NCBI GenBank assembly: GCA_030426085.1
Contig: JAUHYW010000003.1
Location: 55,343-119,342 of the forward strand
DNA from: a bacterium
Lineage (GTDB): Bacteria > Myxococcota_A > Bradymonadia > UBA7976 > UBA1532
DNA: 64,000 bases
Direction: 5' to 3'
Below the pieces are notes generated by a model. It did not search any database. It saw only the letters and a list, made by a program, of their open reading frames with translations, and was not told where the DNA came from. A program made the translations under genes and the position numbers. This document shows positions 16,473-24,802 of this stretch, piece by piece (the first letter of the stretch is position 1; the number at the start of each line of letters is the position of its first letter).

Positions 16473-17570
16473 ATGACCCATGAGAGCAAGCCGTCGGGAG
16501 CGGACTGGCACCGGGCCCGGCGGGCGGCGATCCTGCGGGGGCCGGCGGGGGACGCGGTGCGGGCGCTGGGGCGGCCGAGCCGGTGGACGGCGGTCGTCGC
16601 CGGGGGCATGCAGCTCCTCGACCTGGGCCTCGCCGCGTGGTGCGGGCTGGCCGGCCTGCCCGTCTGGGCGATCGTGCTGCTGGCCTACGGCCCCGGGGCG
16701 TGGTGCGCGATGGCCCGCTTCGCCTTCCTGCACGAGACGGTGCACGGCATCGGCGCCGGGCGCACGAAGCGGGTCCGGCACCTGCTGCTGCGCCTGGGCG
16801 ACCTGCCGACCATGGGCATCGCCAACTACGTCTACTACCGCTGGGGCCACATCGACCACCACCGCCGGCTGGGCCGGGACAGCGCCGACCGCCTCGAGAC
16901 GACCGAGGGGCCGGTGGACCTCGACCTGCTGTTCCAGACCGACACCATGACCCTCAGCCGGGCCGAGGGCGAGCGGCCCACGCCCCCGCCCGGCTGGCGT
17001 CGATCGGCGGGGCTCAACCTGCTGCGCATCACCGCCCGGCAGCTCGCCTACAGCGTCATCGACGTGCTCTCGCTGCCGGTCATGGTCGTCACCGGGTTCC
17101 CCTACATGCGCCGGCGGGGCCCCGACTTCCTGCGCGACACCCGGCTGCAAGCGGCCCTCGTCTGCGCCCAGATCGCGCTGATCGGCCTGCTGCTGGGCTG
17201 GCCGGCGCTGCTGTACCTCTTCCTGGCCCAGACCTTCTTCTACATCCCGATCCACCCCTACTTCGCCTACTTCTCGGCGACCCACGGGGCCCCGCCGGGC
17301 GGGGCGCGCCCCCAGCCGACGATGTCGATCGACGGCGGGCGGTGGTTCACCGTGGCCACCTTCGCGCTCGACCACCACGTCGAGCACCACGACTTCCCCA
17401 ACGTGCCCTGGTATCGGCTGCCGAAGCTGCGCCGCCTCGCCCCGGCGTTCTACCCCGCCGGGCAGCGGCACGCGGGCGTCTTCTCGACCATCGGGCGGGC
17501 GATGCGCGCGCCCCCGATCTACGCCGCGCAGGGGCTCGAGCTCGACGACGGGCGGCCCCCGGCGGGCTGA
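16473..17570 (+). CDS. Fatty-acid desaturase family, sphingolipid delta-4 desaturase (DEGS)-like
   Basis: The 365-residue membrane protein shows three histidine boxes: HETVH (87-91), HIDHH (126-130) and HVEHH (302-306). The last sits in DHHVEHHDFPNVPWYRLP, close to the EHHDFPNxPGxxLP pattern of eukaryotic dihydroceramide desaturases (DEGS). Hydrophobic segments flank the boxes as in the di-iron desaturase fold. The likely activity is oxygen-dependent desaturation or hydroxylation of a sphingoid or related lipid chain; the substrate is inferred. It is transcribed opposite to its neighbours and ends three bases from the AAA+ ATPase stop codon. The ATG at 16473 follows GGGG. Confidence 0.85.
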   Translation: MTHESKPSGADWHRARRAAILRGPAGDAVRALGRPSRWTAVVAGGMQLLDLGLAAWCGLAGLPVWAIVLLAYGPGAWCAMARFAFLHETVHGIGAGRTKRVRHLLLRLGDLPTMGIANYVYYRWGHIDHHRRLGRDSADRLETTEGPVDLDLLFQTDTMTLSRAEGERPTPPPGWRRSAGLNLLRITARQLAYSVIDVLSLPVMVVTGFPYMRRRGPDFLRDTRLQAALVCAQIALIGLLLGWPALLYLFLAQTFFYIPIHPYFAYFSATHGAPPGGARPQPTMSIDGGRWFTVATFALDHHVEHHDFPNVPWYRLPKLRRLAPAFYPAGQRHAGVFSTIGRAMRAPPIYAAQGLELDDGRPPAG

Positions 17571-17573
17571 CGG

Positions 17574-19673
17574 TCAGAGGCGGCCCATCTCCCGCATCTC
17601 GGCGTCAGCCGCCTTGCGCAGCAGGGCCGAGGTCAGCCGGCCCTCGCCCTCGGCGGCGTAGAAGGCGGCCCGCAGCACGGCGTTCTTGATGTTGCCGCCC
17701 GACATCTTGTAGCGCCGCCCCAGCCGGGCGAAGGGCAGCTCGGCGTCCCGGGGCAGCTCGTCGGGGATCATGCGCCGCCACAGCTCGGCCCGCTCGGCCT
17801 CCTCGGGCAGCGGGAAGTGCACCCGGAACCGCAGCCGCCGCTTGAACGCGGCGTCGAGGCCCCGCTCGAAGTTGGTGGTGAGGATCGACATGCCGTCATA
17901 CTGCTCCATGCGCTGGAGCAGGTAGTTGACCTCCATGTTGGCGAAGCGGTCGTTGCTGCTCTTCACCTCGGTGCGCCGGGCGAAGAGGCTGTCGGCCTCG
18001 TCGAAGAACAGGATGACCTGGGCCCGGGCGGCCTCGTCGAAGATGCGGCCGAGGTTCTTCTCGGTCTCGCCGACCCACTTGCTGACCACCCGCGAGAGGT
18101 CGACCTTGTACATCGCCCGGCCGAGGTCGCGGGCGAGGATGCCGGCCATCATGGTCTTGCCGGTGCCCGGGGGCCCCGAGAACAGGCAGGTCAGCCCCCG
18201 GCCGTAGCTCAGCTTGCGGCGGAAGCCCCAGTCGTCGAACACCCGGGTGCGGTAGCGGGCGTGGGCCCGGACCTCGCGCAGCCGCTCGACGACCTCGTCG
18301 GGCAGCACCACGTCGCCCCAGTTCAGGGTGGTCGTCACCGGCTCGGCCAGGGCGCCGAGGGCGTGGCCGCTGCGGCGGTGGATGGCCTCGGCGAGCAGGA
18401 CCGGGTCGACCTCGGGGCGCAGCGGGGCCCCGGGGCGCAGGCGCAGGGCCTCGGCGGTCTCCAGGACCACCGCCCGCAGCGTGCCCGGGGTGACGCTGAA
18501 CTGGCTGGCGAGGGTCGCCGGCAGGTCGTCGGGGTGGCGCAGCCCGGCCTCGGCGAAGGCGTCCCGCCAGCGGCGGTCCTGCTCGTGGGCCTCGGGCAGC
18601 GGCAGCACCACCTCGACCCGGGCGTCGGGCAGCCGGTCGAGGCGGTCGGTCGACGCGGTCGCCAGCACCAGCGGGCCGGCGTGGTGCCGGGCGAAGTGAT
18701 CGAGCGCGACCGACAACCCCTTGCGCTCGGGCGGGTCGAGGGTCGCGTCCAGGGTCAGCAGCAGCACCCGGCCCCGCATGCGGGCCTCGCGCCCGGCCGC
18801 GAGCAGCGCCCCGGCGGCGGCCTCGGGGGGCAGGTCGTCGAGGTCGAGGGTCAGCACCTCGACCCCGGCCCGGCGGGCGGCGGCGACCACCGCGGCCCGC
18901 CGGCCCGAGCCGGGCAGCCCCACCACCACCACCCGAGGCCGGCCGTCGAGGTCGTCGATCGCCTGGCGCAGCGCCTCGTCGAGCCGGGCGGTCACCGCCT
19001 CGGGCAGCTCGGGGTCCTCGGCGTCGGGGGCCGGGGCCAGCCGATGCACCAGCCCCGCCCCGGGGGCCGGCGGCTCGCCCCGCAGCCAGGCCATCACCGG
19101 CTCGGGCACCGTCACCCCCCGGTGCACCAGCGGCGGGTCGGGGGTCCAGCCGTCGGCCGGGTGCAGCGCGATCAGCCCGCAGCGGGCGAGGGTGCCCCGG
19201 GCGCGGAAGGCGGCGTGGGCCGCGAGCGCCGCCCGGGGGTCGTCGCAGATCAGCTCGGCGAGGAAGCCCACCGGCGGCTGCTTCCGGGTGAAGTCGGCCC
19301 AGGCGAAGGTGTACAGCCGGGCGATGTCCAGGGAGAGGCCGGGGGCGGCGGCGGCGAAGAGCAGCCGGGCCTCGAGGGCCGACAGCCCGAAGCGGGCGGC
19401 GAGCCGGGCGAGCGGGCCGGCGATCGACTCGGGGGGCGGGGGGCGCCCGGGCGGCGGGTCGACGCTCAGGCCGAGCGCGGCCGCGGCGGGGTGGAGCGCC
19501 GCGCCGGACAGGATGCGGCGGGCCTCCTCGACGCTGGTGTGGGCCCCGGTCGGGCCGTCGGGCCGCCCGGTGAGCCGGGCGCCGTAGCGCTCGAGGTAGC
19601 GGGTGACGCGGCCGAGCAGCCAGTCGAGGCCGGCGAGGGCCTGGGCGAGCGGGTCGGGGGCGGGCGGCGACAT
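17574..19673 (-). CDS. AAA+ ATPase with degenerate N-terminal P-loop (eCIS-type)
   Basis: The 699-residue protein has an N-terminal helical region, a second nucleotide-like segment near residue 250 (VVVVGLPGSGRRA, lacking the P-loop lysine), and a C-terminal AAA+ module with Walker A GPPGTGKT (about 498-505), Walker B ILFFDEAD (about 551-558) and an arginine-rich sensor segment (FKRRLRFR). ATPases of this layout are common beside eCIS-core (DUF4157) genes and in contractile injection loci, where they are thought to aid assembly or loading. Here it lies on the same strand as the eCIS-core gene but is separated by the halogenase and the opposite-strand desaturase. CGGAG precedes the ATG. Confidence 0.85.
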   Translation of the reverse strand: MSPPAPDPLAQALAGLDWLLGRVTRYLERYGARLTGRPDGPTGAHTSVEEARRILSGAALHPAAAALGLSVDPPPGRPPPPESIAGPLARLAARFGLSALEARLLFAAAAPGLSLDIARLYTFAWADFTRKQPPVGFLAELICDDPRAALAAHAAFRARGTLARCGLIALHPADGWTPDPPLVHRGVTVPEPVMAWLRGEPPAPGAGLVHRLAPAPDAEDPELPEAVTARLDEALRQAIDDLDGRPRVVVVGLPGSGRRAAVVAAARRAGVEVLTLDLDDLPPEAAAGALLAAGREARMRGRVLLLTLDATLDPPERKGLSVALDHFARHHAGPLVLATASTDRLDRLPDARVEVVLPLPEAHEQDRRWRDAFAEAGLRHPDDLPATLASQFSVTPGTLRAVVLETAEALRLRPGAPLRPEVDPVLLAEAIHRRSGHALGALAEPVTTTLNWGDVVLPDEVVERLREVRAHARYRTRVFDDWGFRRKLSYGRGLTCLFSGPPGTGKTMMAGILARDLGRAMYKVDLSRVVSKWVGETEKNLGRIFDEAARAQVILFFDEADSLFARRTEVKSSNDRFANMEVNYLLQRMEQYDGMSILTTNFERGLDAAFKRRLRFRVHFPLPEEAERAELWRRMIPDELPRDAELPFARLGRRYKMSGGNIKNAVLRAAFYAAEGEGRLTSALLRKAADAEMREMGRL

Positions 19674-19728
19674 GCGGGCTCCGGGTGATGCGGAGGCAGT
19701 CTACCGTATGGTGGACCGGATGCCCCGA

Positions 19729-20382
19729 TCAGGCGTCGCGGGGCGCCTCGGGCGCGGCCTCCGGGGCGTCGGGCGCGCCGTCGGACAAGCCGGCGGCCGC
19801 GACCTCAGCGTCGACATCGACGTCGGGCCCGGGGCCGTCGACCACCTCTTCGGGCACGATGCCGAGGGTCTTCTCGACCACCGCCAGCCGGGTCTGGAGG
19901 TTCTGGAGCTGCCCGAGCACGTCGAACCGGCCGAACGTCAGCTTGACCCGCTCGTCGACCCGCCGCTGCAGCTCTTCGAAGAGCGCCTGGTTGTGCTCGA
20001 CCCAGCCGTGGAGCTGCTCCCGGGTCTCGGCGGCCCGCTCCTCGCCGGTGCGGATGAGGCGCCCCACCGACTCCTCGGCCTGCTTGCGCAGGCTCGAGAC
20101 CGGCTCGGTGATGCGCTTCTGGATCTGCTCGCCGGTGTTCTTGATCAGCCCCTTGAGCGCCGGCAGCGGCCCGCCCTCGCGGCGGCGCTGCTTCTCCCGC
20201 TCGACGAGGACCTGGGCCAGCGTCACCCGGGTGATGTCCTCTTTGGTCTTGTTGTCGATGATGCGGACTTCTTCGCCGGCGTCGATCAGCTCGGCGATCT
20301 CGTCGAGCGTGATGTATCGGCTCTGGCGGGGGTCGTAGAGCTTGCGGTTCGTGTACCGCTTGATCTCGTGCACCGACGACAT
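19729..20382 (-). CDS. phaR: Polyhydroxyalkanoate synthesis regulator PhaR
   Basis: Residues 1-65 (EIKRYTNRKLYDPRQSRYIT ... VRIIDNKTKEDIT) are the PHB/PHA accumulation regulator DNA-binding domain, nearly invariant in PhaR proteins. The middle is a charged amphipathic coiled coil of the phasin-like type, and the tail is Ala/Pro/Asp-rich. PhaR binds PHA granules and represses phasin and its own gene until polymer forms. No phaC, phaA or phaB is in the window. The start at 20382 has AGGGGA upstream. It is divergent from the zinc-ribbon gene. Confidence 0.93.
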   Translation of the reverse strand: MSSVHEIKRYTNRKLYDPRQSRYITLDEIAELIDAGEEVRIIDNKTKEDITRVTLAQVLVEREKQRRREGGPLPALKGLIKNTGEQIQKRITEPVSSLRKQAEESVGRLIRTGEERAAETREQLHGWVEHNQALFEELQRRVDERVKLTFGRFDVLGQLQNLQTRLAVVEKTLGIVPEEVVDGPGPDVDVDAEVAAAGLSDGAPDAPEAAPEAPRDA

Positions 20383-20548
20383 GAGGTCCCCTGGCTTCCG
20401 GATGGCGTGGCGGCCGTAGCCTGGGCCGCGGTGGGGAGCTTGTCAACCGTCCCCCTGGCGGGGCCGCCACGGTCCCGCCCGGGCGCCGTCGGGGAGCGAC
20501 GCGAAAACTTGCTCGCCGCGGGCCGAACTGCCACCATCCCCTCGCGCA

Positions 20549-21607
20549 ATGATCATCCAATGTGACAGCTGCCAGGCGACCTACGACTTCCCGGCGGATC
20601 GGATCCCGCCGGGCGGACTCAAGGCCAAGTGCGCCGAGTGTGGCAAGGTGCTCAACGTGCGCCACGAGGCGACCCCGGCCGGCCGGGCGCGGGGCGCAGC
20701 CTCCACCGAGCCCAAGGCGATCACCGCGCCCCCGCCCAAGGTGCAGGCCCCGATCGACGCGCCCCCGCTGCGCCCGACGCCGAGCAACCCCCCGACCGGC
20801 GGCCAGCCGTCGGTCATCGTCGACATGGGGCAGCTCAACGACCCGGTCGAGACCGCCGCCGCCGAGCAGGCCGCCGCCCAGCAGGCGGCGTTCGCCCCGC
20901 TCGCCGGGGGCGCGGTCGACCCCTCGGCCGCCGAGCGCCATCGGGTGCGCTCGATGCCCGCCTTCGATGGCCCCGAGCCCAGCGAGATCCAGGAGATCAA
21001 GCCCCCCTCGATGGCGAAGTGGGCGGTGCTGGCGGTGGTGCTCGCCCTCGCCGGCTTCGTCGTGTGGGTCGCCATGGCCAACGGGTGGGATCCCATCTGG
21101 TATCAGGATCCGGTGACCGCCACCAAGCGGGCGATGGGCTTCGAGCAGCCCCCGGCCCCGCCCCCCGAGCCGAAGCCGGTGGTCGAGGTCGCCCCGATGA
21201 CCGGCGACCTCGAGGTGCGGGCGGTCGAGATGACCACCCTCAAGCTGGGGCGCAAGAACCTCATCGCGATCCTGCGGGGCGAGGTGGTCAACGACTCCAA
21301 TCGGCTGCGGCACTCGATCGTCTTCGACGCCGATCTGATCGACGCCGAGAGCGCGACCGGGCTGTCGCTGGCCACCCGCAAGGCCGACTGCTGCGTGATG
21401 TTCGACGACGCCGAGGCCAAGGCCGCCGCCCGTCGGGCCGACCACCCCCACTTCTCGGAGAAGTCCGGCGGGGAGAACGTGCGGCTGGCCCCCGGCGAGT
21501 CGCGGCGGTTCACCATCGTGCTGCGCGACCTCGACCCGGCCCTCGACAAGAAGCCCATCGCGCCCGAGGTGAAGATCCGATTCGCCGAGGTCGAGCACCC
21601 GCAGTGA
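20549..21607 (+). CDS. MJ0042-type zinc-ribbon membrane protein
   Basis: The 352-residue protein opens with a zinc ribbon (Cys5-x-x-Cys8 and Cys28-x-x-Cys31; CDSCQATYDFPADRIP), the MJ0042 motif. A disordered Pro/Ala linker is followed by one transmembrane helix near residues 155-180 and a beta-rich C-terminal domain that resembles DUF3426. Deltaproteobacterial proteins of this type are common and uncharacterised; the ribbon would face the cytoplasm and the C-terminal domain the periplasm. Its TGA overlaps the GTG of the next gene. Confidence 0.82.
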   Translation: MIIQCDSCQATYDFPADRIPPGGLKAKCAECGKVLNVRHEATPAGRARGAASTEPKAITAPPPKVQAPIDAPPLRPTPSNPPTGGQPSVIVDMGQLNDPVETAAAEQAAAQQAAFAPLAGGAVDPSAAERHRVRSMPAFDGPEPSEIQEIKPPSMAKWAVLAVVLALAGFVVWVAMANGWDPIWYQDPVTATKRAMGFEQPPAPPPEPKPVVEVAPMTGDLEVRAVEMTTLKLGRKNLIAILRGEVVNDSNRLRHSIVFDADLIDAESATGLSLATRKADCCVMFDDAEAKAAARRADHPHFSEKSGGENVRLAPGESRRFTIVLRDLDPALDKKPIAPEVKIRFAEVEHPQ

Positions 21608-22335
21608 GCGCCGACGGGCGGTTCGCGCCGGCGCGGTTCCTGGTCCGACAGGTGGCGGTGCCCGAGCCGGGCATGCGGGTCGCGCTGTGGCGCGAGCTGC
21701 TCACCGAGGCCGATCCGATGCAGGCGCTGGCGGTGGTCGAGCGGGCGATCGAGGCGGTCGGCGAGCGGCGCGACGGGGGGCAGGTGGCCTTCCTGGCGCT
21801 GGGGCAGTGCCTCGAGACGTGGCCCGCCCTGCGGGGCCCGCTGCTGGCCGCGGCCACGGTCGCCGGGCGGGGGCCGGTGCTCTCGCTGCTGGCCGACGAC
21901 CCGCCCCTGCGCAGCGCCGAGGCCGAAGAGCTGCGCCCGCCCCCGCTGTCGAACGAGCGCGAGATCACCCTCGGCGAGCGCCGGGCGTGGGCCCGCCGCT
22001 CCGACCGGGCCACCATCGACCGGCTGCTCGTCGACCCCGACCCGGGGGTCATCGCCAACCTGCTGCGCAACCCGCGGGTGGTCGAGGCCGACGTGCTGCG
22101 CATCGCCAGCCGCCGCCCGGCGCCGGCCCGGGTCCTGGGGCTGGTCTACCGCCACCCCCGCTGGGGCGGCCGGCGGGCGGTGCAGGCGGCGCTGGCCCAG
22201 AACCCCTACACCCCGGTCGAGATCGCGACCGCGCTGGTCGATCTGGTCGACGCGGCGGTGCTGCAGAGCCTGGCCCGCGAGCCCTCGATCCACCCGGTGA
22301 TCCGGGGCCGGGCCCGGGCCCGGCTGCGGGGCTGA
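21604..22335 (+). CDS. HEAT/LRV-like helical repeat protein
   Basis: The 243-residue protein starts at a GTG that overlaps the stop of the zinc-ribbon gene (GTGA). The C-terminal half has helical repeats with NP or HP at the turns (LLRNPRVVEADVL, YRHPRWGGRRAV, LAQNPYTPVEIATALV), similar to the leucine-rich-variant and HEAT-like repeats of DUF2336-type proteins. The N-terminal part is also helical. Such proteins are usually binding scaffolds. Coupling to the membrane zinc-ribbon gene suggests joint function. No catalytic motif is visible. Confidence 0.75.
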   Translation: MSADGRFAPARFLVRQVAVPEPGMRVALWRELLTEADPMQALAVVERAIEAVGERRDGGQVAFLALGQCLETWPALRGPLLAAATVAGRGPVLSLLADDPPLRSAEAEELRPPPLSNEREITLGERRAWARRSDRATIDRLLVDPDPGVIANLLRNPRVVEADVLRIASRRPAPARVLGLVYRHPRWGGRRAVQAALAQNPYTPVEIATALVDLVDAAVLQSLAREPSIHPVIRGRARARLRG

Positions 22336-22379
22336 GCGCCCGCCCGGACCTCGTGTAATGGTCAGTCATGGTCACGGGC

Positions 22380-22409
22380 TTGGCAGGGGGCCGGGCCCGA
22401 CCGGATAAT
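22380..22409 (+). promoter_or_regulatory. Sigma-70-type promoter for the sensor kinase
   Basis: TTGGCA and GATAAT are separated by 18 bases; each box matches the consensus at five of six positions. The -10 box ends 22 bases before the ATG at 22432, which predicts a very short leader carrying the GAGG ribosome-binding site. Confidence 0.6.
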
Positions 22410-22431
22410 GGGGTCGGCGCCCGAGGACCCC

Positions 22432-24006
22432 ATGCCCCCACCCATCCGATTTTCGGTACTGCTCGTCGAAGACCGCCGCGCCGACGCGGAGCTGATCGCC
22501 GAGATCGTGCGCGGGCCGGGGCGGGTGATCGTCGATCTGACCTGGGTCGGCACCCTGGCCGAGGCGGTGGAGGCGGTCGGCGAGCGGGCCTTCGACGCGG
22601 CCCTGCTCGACCTGAGCCTGCCCGACGCCCGGGGGGTGCAGGGGGTGATGCACCTGCACGCCGCCCGCCCGCTGCCGGTGATCGTGCTGACCGGGCGCGA
22701 CGCCGACGACCTGGGCTTCGCCGCCCTCGACGCCGGGGCGGCCGACTACCTGACCAAGGACCACATCACCCGGGCCCGGCTGACCCGGGCGCTGTACAAC
22801 GCGGTGCAGACCGCCCGCATCGCCCGCGACCTCGAGGCCCAGCGCAACCTGCTCGAGTCGGTGCTCGAGAGCCTGGCCGACGCGGTGGTGGTCATCGACC
22901 GCGCGGGCGCGGTGCAGATGCGCAACCCGGCCGCCGAGCGCATGCTGGGCGCCCGGCTCGAAGAGACCCTCTCGGCGATGGGCGAGTCGCGCTACTTCGA
23001 CCCCGCCACCCGCCGGCCGATGCCCCGCGACACCCAGCCGTGGTCCCGGGCCCGGCGGGGCGAGGTGGTCGACGGGGCCGAGATCTGGCTGGCCGACCCC
23101 CAGGTCGGCCCCCGCCCGCCGGGCGAGGGCCCCGGCCGCTGGCTGAGCGCCAACATCCGCCCGTTCGAGGTCGACGGCCGGCTGCAGGGCGGGGTGGCCG
23201 TGCTGCGGGACATCACCGAGCGCCGGGCCCGGGAGCAGCAGGTGCGGGCGCTCAACGACGAGCTGCGGCGGCAGATCGCCGAGCGCTCCCGGGCGGTGGT
23301 GGCGCTCGAGGCCGCCAACCGGCTCAAGGCGCAGTTCCTCGACGTCGTCTCCCACGAGCTGCGCACCCCGCTGACCCCCATCCTGGGCTACGCCCGGCTG
23401 CTGCTGCGGGAGAGCGCGGGGTTGGCGCCCGACCAGCGGGACGCGGTGCGCCAGATCAGGGACAGCGGCGACCGCTTGCAGCGGGTGGTCGACCAGGTGC
23501 TCGAGTTCCAGACCATGCGCAGCGAGCCGATCACCGTGCGGCCGGTGATCTTCGAGCCCTGGCCGCTGCTCGAGCGGCTGGTGCGCGACGGCCGGCAGCG
23601 GGCGGCGGAGGCGGTGACCCTGAGCCTGCACGCCGACGCGCTGCCCGCGCGGCTGGTGGCCGACGTCGAGCAGATCGAAGGCATCGTCGAGCGGCTGCTG
23701 GACAACGCCCTGACCTTCACCCCCCACGGCCAGATCGCGCTGCGGACCCGCTACGTCGACGGGCGGTGGCTGGTCGAGGTGCGCGACTCGGGGGTCGGCA
23801 TCGAGGCCGAGCATCTCGACTTCATCTTCGGGGAGTTCTATCAGGCCGAGCCGAGCATGACCCGGCGCCACGGGGGCCTGGGGCTGGGGCTGGCCCACGC
23901 CCGGTTCGTGGCCGAGGCGCTCGGCGGCGAGCTGGGGGTGCGCAGCACGCCGGGGCAGGGGTCGGCCTTCCGGCTGGCGGTGCCGGCGACGCTGCCCGAG
24001 GTCTGA
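22432..24006 (+). CDS. Receiver-PAS-histidine kinase (soluble hybrid sensor kinase)
   Basis: The 524-residue protein has an N-terminal receiver domain (LLVEDRRAD, phosphoacceptor Asp60 in LLDLSLPDA, Lys in DYLTKDH), a PAS-like domain from about residue 145 (VVVIDRAGAVQMRNPAAERML), a short coiled coil, a HisKA domain with VVSHELRTPLTP (His308) and an HATPase domain (LLDNALTF, DSGVGI, GGLGLGL). No membrane span is present, so it senses inside the cell or receives phosphoryl groups from another kinase. The ATG at 22432 is preferred over one at 22408 because of GAGG at 22423 and the promoter position. It converges with sctT. Confidence 0.9.
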   Translation: MPPPIRFSVLLVEDRRADAELIAEIVRGPGRVIVDLTWVGTLAEAVEAVGERAFDAALLDLSLPDARGVQGVMHLHAARPLPVIVLTGRDADDLGFAALDAGAADYLTKDHITRARLTRALYNAVQTARIARDLEAQRNLLESVLESLADAVVVIDRAGAVQMRNPAAERMLGARLEETLSAMGESRYFDPATRRPMPRDTQPWSRARRGEVVDGAEIWLADPQVGPRPPGEGPGRWLSANIRPFEVDGRLQGGVAVLRDITERRAREQQVRALNDELRRQIAERSRAVVALEAANRLKAQFLDVVSHELRTPLTPILGYARLLLRESAGLAPDQRDAVRQIRDSGDRLQRVVDQVLEFQTMRSEPITVRPVIFEPWPLLERLVRDGRQRAAEAVTLSLHADALPARLVADVEQIEGIVERLLDNALTFTPHGQIALRTRYVDGRWLVEVRDSGVGIEAEHLDFIFGEFYQAEPSMTRRHGGLGLGLAHARFVAEALGGELGVRSTPGQGSAFRLAVPATLPEV

Positions 24007-24017
24007 CCCGCGGTCAG
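24003..24017. terminator. Inverted repeat spanning kinase and sctT stop codons
   Basis: CTGACC and GGTCAG form perfect 6-base arms around CGC and contain both TGA stop codons. It is probably a shared hairpin. There is no T-tract. Confidence 0.35.
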
Positions 24018-24535
24018 CGCCAGAGGGCGGCCATCCACTCGATCGTCAGCGGCAGCGTCGCCAGCACGGCGAAGGCCACCGCCGGCGCGCGCGCGCTGCG
24101 CAGCCCACCCGGCGCCCGCCGGGGCCCGAGCAGCCCGGCCAGCGGCCAGCGGACCAGCTCCACCGCCCACACCGGCAGCCCCAGCAGCAGCACGCTGGCC
24201 AGCCACCGCCCGACCGGCGCCGTCGCCGGGCCCAGCCCCAGCGCCAGCCCGTCGAGCCACAGCACCGGCCCCCCGACGGCGAAGAAGACCGCCCAGCCCG
24301 CCGCCCGGCCGTAGAGCCCGCCCCCCGGCGGCCGCAGCCCCAGGGTGCCCGCCGCCCGCACCGGCAGCCCGGCCACGAACCCGGTCAGCCCGCCCCGCAC
24401 GGCGGGCCCGATCCACGGCCCCTCGCCGCCCCCACCCAGGGCCCAGGCCAGGGGCAGCGCCAGCGCCAGCCGGGCGCCGGGGCCGCCCAGGGGCAGGGCC
24501 AGCACCGCCGCGAGCACATAGGCCGCCTCACCCAC
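24014..24535 (-). CDS. sctT: Short SctT/FliR-like export-gate protein
   Basis: The 173-residue, very hydrophobic protein has about five predicted membrane helices. The segments GLTGFVAGLPVRAAGTLG and AVFFAVGGPVLW followed by APVGRW parallel conserved parts of FliR/SctT (the glycine-rich helix and the Phe/Pro region). Typical SctT is about 260 residues, so this copy is shortened, mainly at the N-terminus. Its identity rests mostly on lying third in the canonical sctR-sctS-sctT order. It starts at a GTG 12 bases after sctS. In complete systems it closes the export gate in the inner membrane. Confidence 0.6.
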   Translation of the reverse strand: MGEAAYVLAAVLALPLGGPGARLALALPLAWALGGGGEGPWIGPAVRGGLTGFVAGLPVRAAGTLGLRPPGGGLYGRAAGWAVFFAVGGPVLWLDGLALGLGPATAPVGRWLASVLLLGLPVWAVELVRWPLAGLLGPRRAPGGLRSARAPAVAFAVLATLPLTIEWMAALWR

Positions 24536-24547
24536 CGGCCGGCTCGC

Positions 24548-24802
24548 TCACGGGCCGCCCCACGACCAGCGGGCGAAGTCGGCCAGCGCCCCGAAGGCCG
24601 CCGGCCCGGCGAGCAGCAGCGCGGCGAGCACCGCCAGCCAGCGCAGCGCCAGCCGCCCGGCGTCCCCGTCGACCCGGGCCCGGCGGGCGGCGCCCTCGGC
24701 CACCGCGGCGGCCAGCATCGCCAGCACGATCGGGGCCGCCAGCCAGCCGAACAGCGTCAGCGCCTCGACCAGCGGCAGCAGCGGGTCGTTGAGCGGGCTC
24801 AC
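24548..24802 (-). CDS. sctS: SctS/FliQ-like export-gate protein
   Basis: The 84-residue protein has two membrane helices joined by a short charged loop (EGAARRARVDGDAG), the topology and length of FliQ/SctS. LAAPIVLAMLAAAVAEG matches the first helix, with Pro in the family position. The usual Q-x-TQIQE loop is not conserved. Its GTG start overlaps the TGA of sctR (GTGA). Position between sctR and sctT supports the call more than sequence alone. Confidence 0.65.
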   Translation of the reverse strand: MSPLNDPLLPLVEALTLFGWLAAPIVLAMLAAAVAEGAARRARVDGDAGRLALRWLAVLAALLLAGPAAFGALADFARWSWGGP

